Source of the DNA: Agrostemma githago | Lineage: Eukaryota > Streptophyta > Magnoliopsida > Caryophyllales > Caryophyllaceae | Direction of reading: 5' to 3' | Assembly: GCA_958450325.1 (NCBI GenBank) | Contig: OY288246.1 | Location: forward strand, 40,105,619-40,169,618 | DNA: 64,000 nucleotides | Shown: positions 34,487 through 45,523 of the stretch, in pieces | Layout: each line of letters starts with the position of its first letter | How positions within the stretch are numbered: the first letter of the stretch is position 1 | The notes under the pieces: generated by a model | Database searches by the model: none | Told to the model about the DNA's origin: nothing | Seen by the model: only the letters and a program-made list of their open reading frames with translations | Made by a program: the position numbers and the translations under genes

Positions 34487-36987
34487 TGTAGACACCCACA
34501 TTTTGACCGCCAGGTGTCTATAGCAGTTTCCAAAAAACAACCGATGATGATCGGACGCAAACGTGTTTCTACGCGCTCGGATATGGGCTCGAAACCATTA
34601 GTTTTCGGCTTGGGCTTTTTACGGGGTACAAATCTCACAAAACTGGCCTCAAATTCAGGCCCAACGGGTCGTTTTCAATCAAATAAGACTAATTTGGGTC
34701 AAAACCGACACCAAAAATAAAACCGACTTTTAGCGACCGGGTCAAAACCCAGTCAAAGTCGTTTCCGAGAGCAAACCCGCAGTCCTCTTTCAGGCGGCCA
34801 TCGGATCAAGTTCATCAGGGCATTAAACCCTAGACAACAAGGGGTAGCAATTGCCTATATATACACTCCCTTGCATGCAATTGAAACAGGAACTTTTCAT
34901 GACAACAGATCAACTTTTACACATTTTTTTACAACTCTAATCAACCCTCTACAACCCTAATCTCTGCCCATCACAACTCATCATCTTCAACCTTAAACCC
35001 TAGCATATAGGAACCCTAAACCACCATAACTTAACCTACATCAACCTCGATACTCCCGTGCTAAAGCCACAACTAGCAAGTTCTATCCGAGACAAGAAAC
35101 ATGTAGGTTGAGGGTGCAATAATCCCGTTCTCTTTTTCTCGTCTTCCTCTCGTCCTCTTCGTCTTTTTTTGCGTTTTTTATTGTTTATAATATCGATAAT
35201 ATTAATAGTACAAGATATTAAAATACTTGTGGATTTGTGTCGAGTGCGAATGATGACGGGATAAGGAAATCCGAATATACAAGGATGTTTCATCCGATGT
35301 TGCCGGTCGCTTATCCCGACACCCCTAGCACTTGATTGTTGAAGCAAGTCAACGTAAACAATAGTTTTTTTTTTATTTTGTTTGTGTCGTCGTTCATCGC
35401 ATATTTCATCGATTTCAAAATTATTTTTGAATCAGACATTCTTTTTTTAGTTAAGGTCGAAACCCGTTGACGCGGATCCGACATCACACAATCCGTAAGG
35501 ATTTATACGATGTCGGGATGCGGAGGGAATCAAGTCGAGTCTTTTTAATACAAAGCATCAATCTATTAGATTCGATACCAACTCAATAGTTGGATGTTGA
35601 ATTTAAATGACTTAGTCAATTAATTTAACTAATACGATTTTCGTTGATGCTAAAATAGTTGTCACATAATTTGATATAATTAATTACGACACTATAAACG
35701 CGGAGATAATCTATATCGTTTTAGTTTAATTTAAAACGACTTACAAATTTATTTTCTAGATTTCGCTCTAAATATTCGATATCAATTCAATAATCAAATA
35801 TCGGATACGACGAGTATCCTAATCCGAATCAAGCATAAATCATACAATATTTCTGCCCGATTCAATAAAAATCATCATTCCAAGGATGCGATACCAACTC
35901 CATAGTCGAATATCAAATCTAACGGAATTAATCAAAAAAGCCAAAACAGCCCTCCATGCGAGTCGCGCGGATATCATGCGAGTCGCGCGGGTGTCATGCG
36001 AGTTGCGCGGGTGTCATGCTAGTCGCGCGGATCTCATGCTAGTCCCGCGGATCTCATGCGATTCGCGCGCCTGTGCAAGTCGCGCGAAGTTCATACAAGT
36101 CGCGCGATTGCCTGGAAATTGCGACACAAAAGGATCTTTTTTAGTTCAATTTTAAAACGACTAATAACATCTTTTTTAAACTCGCTCCTAATATTTGATA
36201 TTGATTCCATAATCAAATATCGAATATGACGAGCCTCGAAATTTTAATGTTGAGTATAAATCATACCATATTTTTACACGACTTAGCAAAATTATTGATT
36301 TTCCAAAATCATGCATCATGTTTACATTATCCTATAGCATTCTATATTTTCGCAAACCGTTATTATCGTTATACCGTTACTAACATGTTTGTTTCCATCT
36401 TTGTCGATTTTATTTTCCGTTATTTATTTTATTGTACTAAAATAAATCTCGCATGCTAAATACAACTTTGACGTTAAATTTAGATGCATTAAATCGACTT
36501 AGCAACCCATTCAATTTTTCACATGTTTAGGCAAAATATTGTTTGCATAACATTTTCATCGTTCTACTAACACGCGTATTAAAACGTCATTCGATATCTT
36601 AGTAGAGGCCGCTAATGTGCGGGCGGGGTTGGGTGTTCTTTGTGAACTTCCCAACACGTACCCTCACCCCTTACTCAGAACCTCGGTTTCCGGATGCCCG
36701 AAACCATTGGCGCACGAGAGTCATTCAATACACGGTATCCGATTATGTCGGTATCAGTATCAAATGCAAAGGGACGAGCCCAATAAACTCTGACATCCGA
36801 ATGGGCCATACTTTGTGCATGGCCCACTAAGATATAGAGTGGGTTCGAACGGGCCCGAACTCCCACAAAGTTCGGTGGCGACTCCACTTCGATTTAAATT
36901 TCAATTCGATCCATCTCATATGGAGATTCATTCGCCTCCCCAAACTCGCGCGTGGCCGCGTCGGGGTGGACCTATGTCATGTCCACA
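34487..36987 (+). repeat. 3' LTR of T3 (2501 bp)
   Basis: Uninterrupted LTR, preceded by the PPT GAGTGGGGGCTC (34475-34486). Reference for the split 5' LTR. Ends GTCCACA followed by TSD TCATG. Confidence 0.95.
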
Positions 36988-39900
36988 TCATGGTGAGTCA
37001 TCTTAGTCTGAGGAACCCGAAAACCATCAAAATGAGGGGAGATTGAGAGGTATGATAGTTGACGTTGTGGAGTGTAACTTGTTTAACAACAGAACACATT
37101 TGGGAATGACGACTCACCTAACCCACGAGACTCACCCAACCCACAAGCCTCACCTAACCCACAAGAGCCTAACCCGCGAGCAAAGGTGTTTTTTGACATG
37201 TTGGACGCTTCGGAGAAACCGTTATACGAAGGGTGCGATGTGACTTTGTTAGAAGTCGCATCTATGGTAGTCAGCCTTAAATGTGAGTTCAACCTACTCT
37301 TTGCTTGTGTCGATGGTATTGCTGCCTTGCTCGAGAGAGTTATCCCAAAAGACAATATCATGACCCGAACATTCTACACAACCAAAAAGGTTGTGAAGGG
37401 CCTTTAACTCCCCCATCAAAAGATTGATGCTTGTCCAGATGAATGCATGTTATTTTGGAAGGACGATGCGATGCTTGATGAATGTAGGAGATGTGGTAAG
37501 GGTAGGTATAAGACGGTTGAGGGGGATATTGTTTTGAGAGGTAGGAAAGGGAAAAGCGGTGTCAAGAGTAAGAAACTAATCCCAATGAGTCAGCTTACGT
37601 ACTTCCCTATTGCACCTAGGCTTCAAAAATTGTGTGCCAAAAAAACCATAGCGGAGCAAATGAGGTGGCACAAGGAGGACATTAGGGTACCAGGGAAGAT
37701 GTGTCATCCGAGTGACGGTGAGGAGTGGAAGCGTTTCGATAGACTACATCCCCACTTTGCGTTAGAACCCCGAAATGTAAGGCTTGGGTTGTGCACTGAT
37801 GGATTTGCACCTTTCGGCCAATTTGGTAAGTCGTACTTTTGCTGGCCAGTGATGATCACACCTTATAACCTACCTCCTTGGTTGTGTTTGAAGCAGTCTT
37901 TCATCTTCCTATCTCTTATTGTGCCCGGGCCCAAAAATCTGAAAAATCATTTGGATGTTTACTTGCAACCTGTTATTGAGGAACTGAAACAACTGTGAGA
38001 GGTAGGGGTGGAAACTTATGATGTCTCTCTGAGACAAAACATTCAGTTGAAAGCAGCTCTGTTGTGGATTATAAACGACTTTCCCGCGTACGGTATACTC
38101 TCAAGGTGGTCTACGGCGGGTCAGAAAGCAAAGCTTTTTACCTTCCAAATTCTAGTAAAATAAGTTGGTTTGACTGTCATCGACAGTTCCTACCAGAAGG
38201 TCACCCATATAGAAGGAATAAGAAGGCATTCAAGAAGGGTGAGGTTGTGCTTGATGACGCACCTGATCGACTCCTCGGAGATGAAATATGGGAGTTGATT
38301 ACCCGTCCACTGTCGACGGAACCGAGCAGGAGTTCAAAGACCTCAAGAAGTTGAAAAATGGTTGGTTTAAACGTAGCATATTTTTTGACCTACCATATTG
38401 GAGGACTTTGTTACTTCGTCACAATTTAGATGTGATGCACATAGAGAAAAACTTCTTCGAGCAGTTGAATCACACTGTGATGGATGTGAAGGGGAACAGT
38501 TGTGACACTACAGGCTCCCGGCGAGATTCGGCGAGATGTAAAGAATTTCTGTGATCGTCCTCAACTGCACATAAAACGGGATGGGTCGAAACCAAGAGCC
38601 TTGTTCGCACATGACAAGGCTCAAAGAAAGGCGTTGTTGGAGTGGGTAGAGAAGTTGAAGTTCTCTGATGGGTACGCCTCCGACTTCAAACGTTGTGTTG
38701 ACCTTAAGAACCTGAAGCTACAAGGGTTAAAGAGTCATGACTGTCACGTCTTCATGGAGAGGTTGCTTCCGGTATCACTGAAGCATCTTTTGCCACCGAC
38801 GGTGTGGAATTCTATAACTGAGATATCTCAGTTCTTCCGAGATTTGTGTTCTTCTACAGTATCAATTAAGGACATGACTCGGCTCGAGAATCAAATTCCA
38901 CAGATAATATGTAAACTTGAGATGATCTTCCCACCGTCGTTCTTTAATTCCATGGAGCATCTATCTGTCCACTTGCCCTACGAGGCTAAGGTTGGAGGAG
39001 CTGTCCAGTATAGATGGATGTACCCATTTGAAAGGTACATAAATGTTAGTAACTTCATTTAAAAATTTAATTTAAACATAGCAAATTTTGATTTATTGAA
39101 ATATATATCTTGTTTATTTAGGTTCCTCAATCATTTGAAGAAGAAAATTGGTAACAAGGCTAGGATAGAGGGTTCTATTTGTAATGCATATTTGACAGAA
39201 GAGATTGCAAACTTCTGCTCCCTCTACTTCGAGAAAGATGTCCAAACAAAAACCAAGAACGTGAACCTAGAACATTCGGTGTCCATTGATCCTACTATAC
39301 CCGATTTTTTTTAAAAGAAGAACGATGAAGGAACTTCATCCGTTGAGGGTTCTAGGACACTAGATGAGAAAGAGTACAACTGAGCGCACCTTTACCTACT
39401 CTCTAATTGTGGGATCTTAGAGCCTTATGAGAAGCAATTTGTAACTGAATATGTCGCTGCAAACCCTGACGTGAACCCTGATGACGTTTGGAGTAAGCAC
39501 GACGAACATTTTCCTAAGTGGCTCAAGGATCACGTAGTTGCCTTAGACATACATGATGATTTGGTTAGAAGTTTGGCATACTGTCCAGTGCGAGTGGTTA
39601 AAACCTGGAACCGGTACTCGGTGAATGGGTTCAATTTTCACACATTCAACTACGGGAAGAACCAGGCTAGATGCAATTTCGGTGTGAGTGTGTCATCTCC
39701 TGATGGTGATGAGTACTATGGTATTTTGGAGGATATTTTTGAGTTGTGTTATGCTGGGAAAGAACGGGGGTATAGAGCTGTGGTATTCAAATGTGAGTGG
39801 AAAGACAGCTCCGTGAACGGGACCCGAGTGCATGAACGTTACAAGATTGTGGAAGTTAATCACACAAGGAAATATCCTACGTACGATCCATTCATACTCG

Positions 39901-40443
39901 CGCATCAGGCGAAGCAAGTCTACTTTGCTCCTTCTCCTTACACGAAAAATGACGGAAATCAAAGTCAATGGTGGGCAGTCTTTACGACTAAACCACGGGG
40001 ACAAATAGACAGTTCTTTGTTTCAGGAAAATGCGGCTTCAAGTGGTACACGCTTATCTTCTATTGAAGAGACCATATTCTCCGAAGAAGATCAGAATGAA
40101 GGGGCAGAGGAAGAATTTGAGGATGATGATGATGATGGACAAGGAGATTACATGGTTAGAGATGTTCCGGAGATCCTTGAGGAGGATGAGGGACACGATG
40201 AAGAGAATTTGGAGGACGATCAAGTGGAGGGCGAGGAGACGGAGGAGGAGGATCAGACTGAGGAGGATGAGGCTGAAGACAATAACAACAACGAAGATGA
40301 CTACTAGAGTTGTTGTAGTAGGTTATATTGATGATTACATGGTTAGGTGATTGTGCTACTTATTTGGTACATTATTTCAATCAAGTTAGAATGTAATTGC
40401 AAATTGTTGTTAACATTGTTTAATTTGTTGCAAGGTTAAGATA

Positions 40444-42813
40444 ATGGCAGGCTCTAGATCGACCAGGAAACGTGGTAGGGGTAGTAGGTCTGTTCAGACG
40501 TCCACCACGCAGCAGGAGGAGGAGGAAGTGGTCCGCGAAACGGGACCGGAGCAGACCGATGAGCAGGAAGATGAGGAGCATTAGCAACAGGGGAAGGAGG
40601 AGGAGCTGGAAAAGGATGAGAACGGTCGGGTGATTCTCGACCCTTGCCGTACATTGTAATATATTCTAACATGTTGATTATTCTTTTATAACATATGAAT
40701 TTTTGGACTACATCTTAACAGATTTTGTACATATATGTGCTTCTTAGGGATGGCAACGGGTCGGGTCTGGGTCGGGTCCACCCGGACCCGGACCCGGACC
40801 CGGACCCGGACCCGAAGTTTCAACCCTGGACCCAGACCCGACCCGGACCCGAACGGGTCCAAAATTGTCAGACCCATACCCGAACCGGCCGGGTCTGGAC
40901 CGGGTCCGGGTCTACCCGCGGGTCCGCCTTATTTATTACGTTGTTGTATTATTCATTTTTTCGATGGAAATTTCGTAGAAAAACACGAACTTAATTTCCG
41001 GAAAAAAAAACTACGTAATGTCTTGAGTCATCCTTACGCATAAGATCTTAAAAAAAGTGTATACAAACCACGCATAAAAATGAAAAACAAAAAAAATGTC
41101 TACAAGTCTCACAATACAACCGGAACGTCTCACAAAATATAACACAAAGGTCGTCTTAAAAACATTCGTCACAAAGTAATTCATTAAAAAACATATTAAG
41201 TGATACATGAGTCACTGCTCGGTATGTTTAATGAATTAAAATTTTTGATTTTTTTTTCTTAACGGGTTCACGGGTCTACGGGTCGGGTCCGGGTCCCAAA
41301 ACTCATACCCGTACCCGTACCCGAATTTTTTAGGGAGGACCCAGACCCGACCCATGCCCATCGGGTCTGAAAAATTTAGACCCAGACCCGACCCATTCGG
41401 GTCCGACCCGCCGGGTCTGGGTCGGGTCTTAGACCCACTGCCATCTCTAGTGCTTCTCGACTCGGTGCAGGTTTCTACATAGACAGGTCACCAGAGGCTG
41501 TACTAACAACTACATGGCCGACAGAGGGCAGGGGTATTCCTGCTGGACTCAGGTGCCGGTGGACGTACGGGAATGGTGGTTCAACCAATTCTGGGTACGT
41601 GGATTGTTTTTGTTACCGAGTTTTTAATTTAAAATGTGAACTTTGTAAATATTGCTGCTACTAATTAATCATCCGCCTTGATTGTGTAGTTAAAGTTAAT
41701 ATGGAAACCCGAGTTAGAAAGAAGGGTCTGGGAGCGGTATAACGAGACGTACACACGACATTTCGCTTGCGTGATGAACAAACGCCACACGCGGGGGACT
41801 GCGCTGAAAGACCTTAAAGGTGTAGTTTTTTATAGTAATCAATTTTAACAAACAATCTAACTTCAATACTGTATTAAATAATATATTGGTGTCGTCATAT
41901 TTCAGGGGAGGCGTTGGATAGATGGGTTGCGTACCACGACAAGCAGGACTTCAAGGTCAGGTCTGAAAGGGCCCAGAGGAACAAATTGTCGAACTGTGAA
42001 CATGAGGGCCACGCAAACCCGACACATCATCGGGGTTCGCAGTCTTCTGTCACTCGTCTCAAGAGGGTATGATTTCTACTAATATCGTACTCTTCCTTGA
42101 ATAATCGTAACCTATGTTCGCATAATTTATATTCGCCTAACGTTCGTACTCATTTAATAGCTGCAAGCTTAACTCGGGAGGGTGTCAACCGCGGCGGAGG
42201 TATTCTTCGACATGCACGGGAAGACCGATGACAAAGGGACTAGTTTTAAGACGAGAAAGGATCAGGCAATCTGGGTGAGTACTAACTATATCAAATAAAT
42301 CGACTTTGTCTATACTTTAGGTGGTAGATAACTATCTTCAATGATTTCATCTAATAATAACTTGAATTGAAATCGTTGTTGTGTACGCAGGATGCCTACC
42401 AAGAAGAGCTAGCAAACCTCGAGAATGCTCCTGATGCTACAGACGTCGACCCGAACAAGATTTTTTTCCAGACTATCTCGGGATACAAAAAGGGAGGTGT
42501 GTATGGTGTTGGAAACGCACACGGCATGTACTTCACACCTCCCCCAGCATGTGTCGGCACCTCCACACAGATGGAGTACACACCGGCCGGATCTCAGCAG
42601 CCCGATCCGGAAAAGGAGGAAATGAAGGAGCAGCTGACACAGCAACAACAACAACTGAAGGAGCAAGCGGAGCACATAAAGAAGATGCAAGAACAGATGG
42701 CCATGTTCAACAAATGCAACCAAGGTCGTCCCCCTTCCCTTCCCGACGACAGAGACCCCTTTAGCGGGGATGGCGGTAACTCTGGTGCTTCAGCTAGCTT
42801 CTTAGTTAGTTGA
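40444..42813 (+). pseudogene. Second CACTA gene, Transposase_24 (Ptta/En/Spm) type
   Basis: Second gene of the CACTA element, the family often paired with TNP2. Exons by GT-AG borders and frame: 40444 to about 40655 (basic then acidic N-terminus), 41471-41594 (WTQVPVDVREWWFNQFW), 41690-41819 (WKPELERRVWERYNETY), 41906-42066 (RWVAYHDKQDFKVRSERAQR), 42161-42274 (AEVFFDMHGKTDDKG) and 42391-42813 (DAYQEELANLE, a Gln-rich coiled coil and the C-terminus SASFLVS). In-frame stops at about 40582 (TAG) and 42170 (TAA) break it. The first intron holds the hAT MITE. The En/Spm analogue binds subterminal repeats; for this protein that is inference. Confidence 0.8.
40745..41449. mobile_element. hAT-type MITE with GACCCG-rich arms
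   Basis: 705 bp, ends TAGGGATGGCA and TGCCATCTCTA (11-bp inverted repeats, one mismatch), flanked by the perfect 8-bp TSD GTGCTTCT (40737-40744 and 41450-41457). Long inverted arms consist of GGGTCCGG/GACCCG units. No coding capacity. It lies in an intron of the second CACTA gene. Confidence 0.92.
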
Positions 42814-43104
42814 TTGTTTTTTGTTGTTGTTGTTGTAACTGGATTTATGGATTATGTATCTTCGAACTAGTTTAGGAATTTATGTATCTTCAAACCGTAT
42901 GTTAAAACTTTTTTATATGAATGTTTTTTTAGCATAAATGTGTTGAGATGAAGTGTTTTGGTTGATTGACAGTGAATGAGGTTGTGGTATTGTGGATGGT
43001 CGACAGTTGAGGTTGTGGATGGTCGAGAGTGAATGAGTTGTGGATGTGGTTTATTTTGCAGGTTTTGGGTAGACATTGAACGCATGTTTACGGTCATGCA
43101 ACAG

Positions 43105-43485
43105 CATACATGGCGTCCAATAAAGAACGCCATACCAGACGCCGGGAGAAGCTAAAAGCGATCAAAATTGGCAGATATTCAGGGGATATGACGTCCAACA
43201 GTGGACGCCTATTACCCCTGGATGGCGTCCACAGTCGGACGCCAACATGAAGCTAATGGCGTCTGACTGTGGACGCCATCCAGGGATAACTGGCGTCCAC
43301 AGTCAGACGCCACACTTGGCATCCGCTGTCGGTCGCCAATTCTCCTGGCGTCCAATAGTGGACGCCCGTGTTAAAAATGGGCGACCAATCGTGGCTTCCG
43401 CTTTCTGGCGTCTGTTTGCGGACGCCCGTCCGCTTATAGCGTCCACTGTCGGTGCCCACTAGGTGGACGCCTGGGGCACCTTTTC
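43105..43485. repeat. Right subterminal repeats of CACTA
   Basis: Sixteen or so GGCGTCC/GGACGCC motifs, many paired as GGCGTCCACAGTCGGACGCC, mirroring 19450-19735. Confidence 0.85.
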
Positions 43486-43496
43486 TTGTAGTGAGG

Positions 43497-44170
43497 GACA
43501 ACGAAAGATAGTTGGTCAAGGGGGAGGTGCCCAATGGAGTGAGGAGAAAAAGGATGATGAAAGGCCGAGTATGGAAGGAAGATAGCATGTCTGTCAGGTG
43601 AGTAGAACAAGGAAGCTTAGGAAATTGGTAGAAGTCTTGGAGGCTGAAACGAATAGCCAATATCTTGAAGGAGGTTGGTTATAGGGGGAGATAAGTAGAG
43701 GAATGATTGCAATAACTGCAACAATTTAATGGCTCATTAAGAATGTTGGTCATTTATTGGGTGTAGGTATAATCATAATAAACAGTTTTGATTGATAGAG
43801 CATAAAGGAAGCAATCCTGATCGGAAGATATTGGCGTGAAGAAAATTTAGATGATTTGAAGTAGACTTAGGGGTAATTTTAGTGTTAAATCGGAGATAAA
43901 GATTGAAGATGTAAAGCTATTTGTCAGAACCATAGGCAAGGGTTAATAGAATTGATTTGAAGAAAAGTTTCATAAATTGAATTGGGGAAATCTGGGAAAT
44001 TGATTTGGGGAAAAAATTAGGGTTAGGGTTAGGGTTGGAGCTTTCTTTAGAGAGAGAAAAAGTTTTTTTTATCGACGAGTCTAGGAGAGAGCTTAGGGTT
44101 TTTTTATCGACAAGCTCTCTCTAGGAGAGAGCTTGTCCTCTTCAAGGTTTTCTTTCATGCAATTGGCGAC
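43497..44170. other. Right flank of CACTA, no gene seen
   Basis: Unclassified DNA. Contains TTAGGG repeated about three times (44021-44037) and a GCTCTCTCTAGGAGAGAGC hairpin (about 44112-44132). Confidence 0.5.
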
Positions 44171-45010
44171 GAACTACTCTCTTATTTCGACCCCTGTTTG
44201 ATTAATGAATCGATAGGACAAGAATCACGGGAATTCATTTCCAGGAGTCTCCTTTGAAGCAGATGCCAAAACAAAGGTTCCAAGATCAGTTATTTCAAGG
44301 GCATAATAGTCGGTTAAGCTGGGGAATTTTTCTTTCTAGTTCAATAGGTGGAGGCTTGGCTCAAGCTTCAAAAGAGGAATTCACTACTAAGGAAATGCAA
44401 ACTAGGCTCACTTGATGCTGTCCTCTTTAATACACCTTCGGGGGCGGTTTCCCTATCTATTGATAGTTTTATAAGCAACCCCTTCGAGGAAGAGCCAAGC
44501 AAGGAGGACAGCGCGTTGGAGAAATGGAAGTTTGGGCTCTAGAAGAATTTGGTGTTTCACATATTTTACAAGAGATGCTTACTTATAAATCAGATCATAT
44601 TACGATAATTGGATCGAATTTTACATTTGTTTCTTCTACACTACCTCGACATGACACGAGTGTGAAAGGGGTTCAAGAGTCAGTTTTCTTAAAAATCACT
44701 TATTTTGGCTTTTTGACCCCATATTGTAGGTCCGAACACCTTCTATAGCCTTTGTCCTCCTCAAGCGAGAGCCTATTCTGACTTGCTTTCCAACACCGTC
44801 ATTGGATTCGGCTTTCCGGATCCCTTTTCTTCGGGTCTGTTGTCGAACTTTCTACCATAGCAATCACTTTCGTAAGCCGAGGCCCACTCCACTCCCCGTA
44901 GGATGAAACTTTCTTGTGTTCTTTTGATATTGAGTCTTACTCCTATATGAATATAAACACCGATGATCCACCACCAGACTTTTGCGTTTTTTGCTACCCT
45001 TCCTCTATCA
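44171..45010. other. Organelle-like DNA patch
   Basis: Compositionally distinct stretch. One part is a plastid rpoB fragment, and the segment at 44635-44730 (TTTTTGACCCCATATTGTAG) also looks plastid-like, though I cannot name its gene. The surrounding sequence may be mitochondrial, which would make the patch a mitochondrial insertion already carrying plastid pieces; that is a guess. Confidence 0.5.
44474..44602 (+). pseudogene. rpoB: Plastid rpoB fragment (C-terminal part)
   Basis: About 43 codons of the plastid RNA polymerase beta subunit. The frames read QPLRGRAKQGGQRV and then GEMEVWALEEFGVSHILQEMLTYKSDHI, which is the conserved C-terminal region. Both ends stop abruptly, and no rpoC1 or remaining rpoB follows. 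This is a transferred organelle fragment, not a gene. Confidence 0.85.
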
Positions 45011-45177
45011 ACAAAGAGGAAAGGTCTTTCTCTCTTGATGAGAATATCAAACTTGATAACGAATGCATGTGAAAGGTTGTTTACCTGCTTTAGGTCAGTT
45101 AACTCGTGAAAGGTTATTTACCTGCTAACTCGTCATCTATGATTAACAATTGATGTATTTTGTCTTGTTATATCATA

Positions 45178-45433
45178 CTCCCTCCTTTTCACTATGTTTT
45201 TCTTGGTGTTTTGGGCACAAAGTTTTAAGAGAATGTGGTGTTTTGGGCACAAAGTTTTAAGAGAATGTGGTGTTTTGGGCACAAAGTTTAAGAGAATGAG
45301 ATTGTGTGGTTGTGGTGGAGTAAGGTAAAAGATAGATAATATTAGCCATGTATTTTGAATCAAAGGAAAGAGGAAGATCTTAAAGAACGTTCCCAAAAAG
45401 GAAAGGAAGAAGATCTTAGTGAAAAGGAGGGAG
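45178..45433. mobile_element. Stowaway-type MITE
   Basis: Ends CTCCCTCCTTTTCACTA and its inverted copy, flanked by TA at 45176-45177 and 45434-45435. The interior has three direct repeats of GTGTTTTGGGCACAAAGTTT. It lies 90 bp beyond the kinase stop codon, so it may contribute to that gene's 3' UTR. Confidence 0.85.
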
Positions 45434-45523
45434 TACAAAGAACAAGATCAATTGTTACAATTTTGGTTTAGTTCGCTCATTACAAATTTGTAGGATGACA
45501 GAATTCACAACTAACTTGCATCT

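Larger units (their letters stand above)
20874..36987 (+). mobile_element. Tat-derived non-autonomous LTR element T3
   Basis: Plus-strand element with LTRs TGTAGACACC...GTCCACA and TSD TCATG. The 5' LTR is 20874-22985 plus 30215-30551, split by N2; the 3' LTR is 34487-36987. Net length is 8.9 kb. The PBS, leader, 3' UTR and PPT match the coding relatives T4 and T5, but the 3.9-kb interior has no gag or pol. It therefore depends on a partner for movement. Confidence 0.93.
20640..40307 (+). pseudogene. TNP2-type CACTA transposase, split by T3
   Basis: Transposase of the CACTA element. The 5' piece (20640-20873) encodes the transposase-associated zinc domain: KWMY, then VRCPCTKCKN and SHYYNWISH-like residues, with two in-frame stops. 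T3 is inserted after ISH; at 36988 the frame resumes with HGES. Next come YTTKKVVKGL, ACPDECMLFWKDD, CRRCG, LCTDGFAPFGQFGKSYFCWPV (TNP2 core), WIINDFPAYG, NLDVMHIEKNFFEQL and a DUF4218-like block with LLPPTVWNSI and YRWMYPFER. An intron fits at 39035-39121, and a DUF4216-like block (39471-39990) and a very acidic tail end at 40307. Several stops and shifts (for example 37406, 37998, 38354) make it inactive. Confidence 0.9.
19436..43493 (+). mobile_element. CACTA (En/Spm) DNA transposon with nested insertions
   Basis: Begins CACTACAAGAAAA (19436) and ends TTTTCTTGTAGTG (43493), perfect 13-bp terminal inverted repeats, flanked by the 3-bp TSD AGG (19433-19435 and 43494-43496). It has dense subterminal repeats at both ends and remnants of both classic genes. 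The total is 24,058 bp, of which T3 with N2 accounts for 16.1 kb and a hAT MITE for 0.7 kb, leaving about 7.2 kb of original transposon. Confidence 0.95.

Noticed and set aside
40030..40350. Arg-rich ORF over the TNP2 tail
   Set aside because: Out-of-frame reading of the acidic GAT/GAG-rich tail.
44021..44037. TTAGGG repeats as interstitial telomere
   Set aside because: Only about three units, and the common plant motif is TTTAGGG; too short to mean anything.
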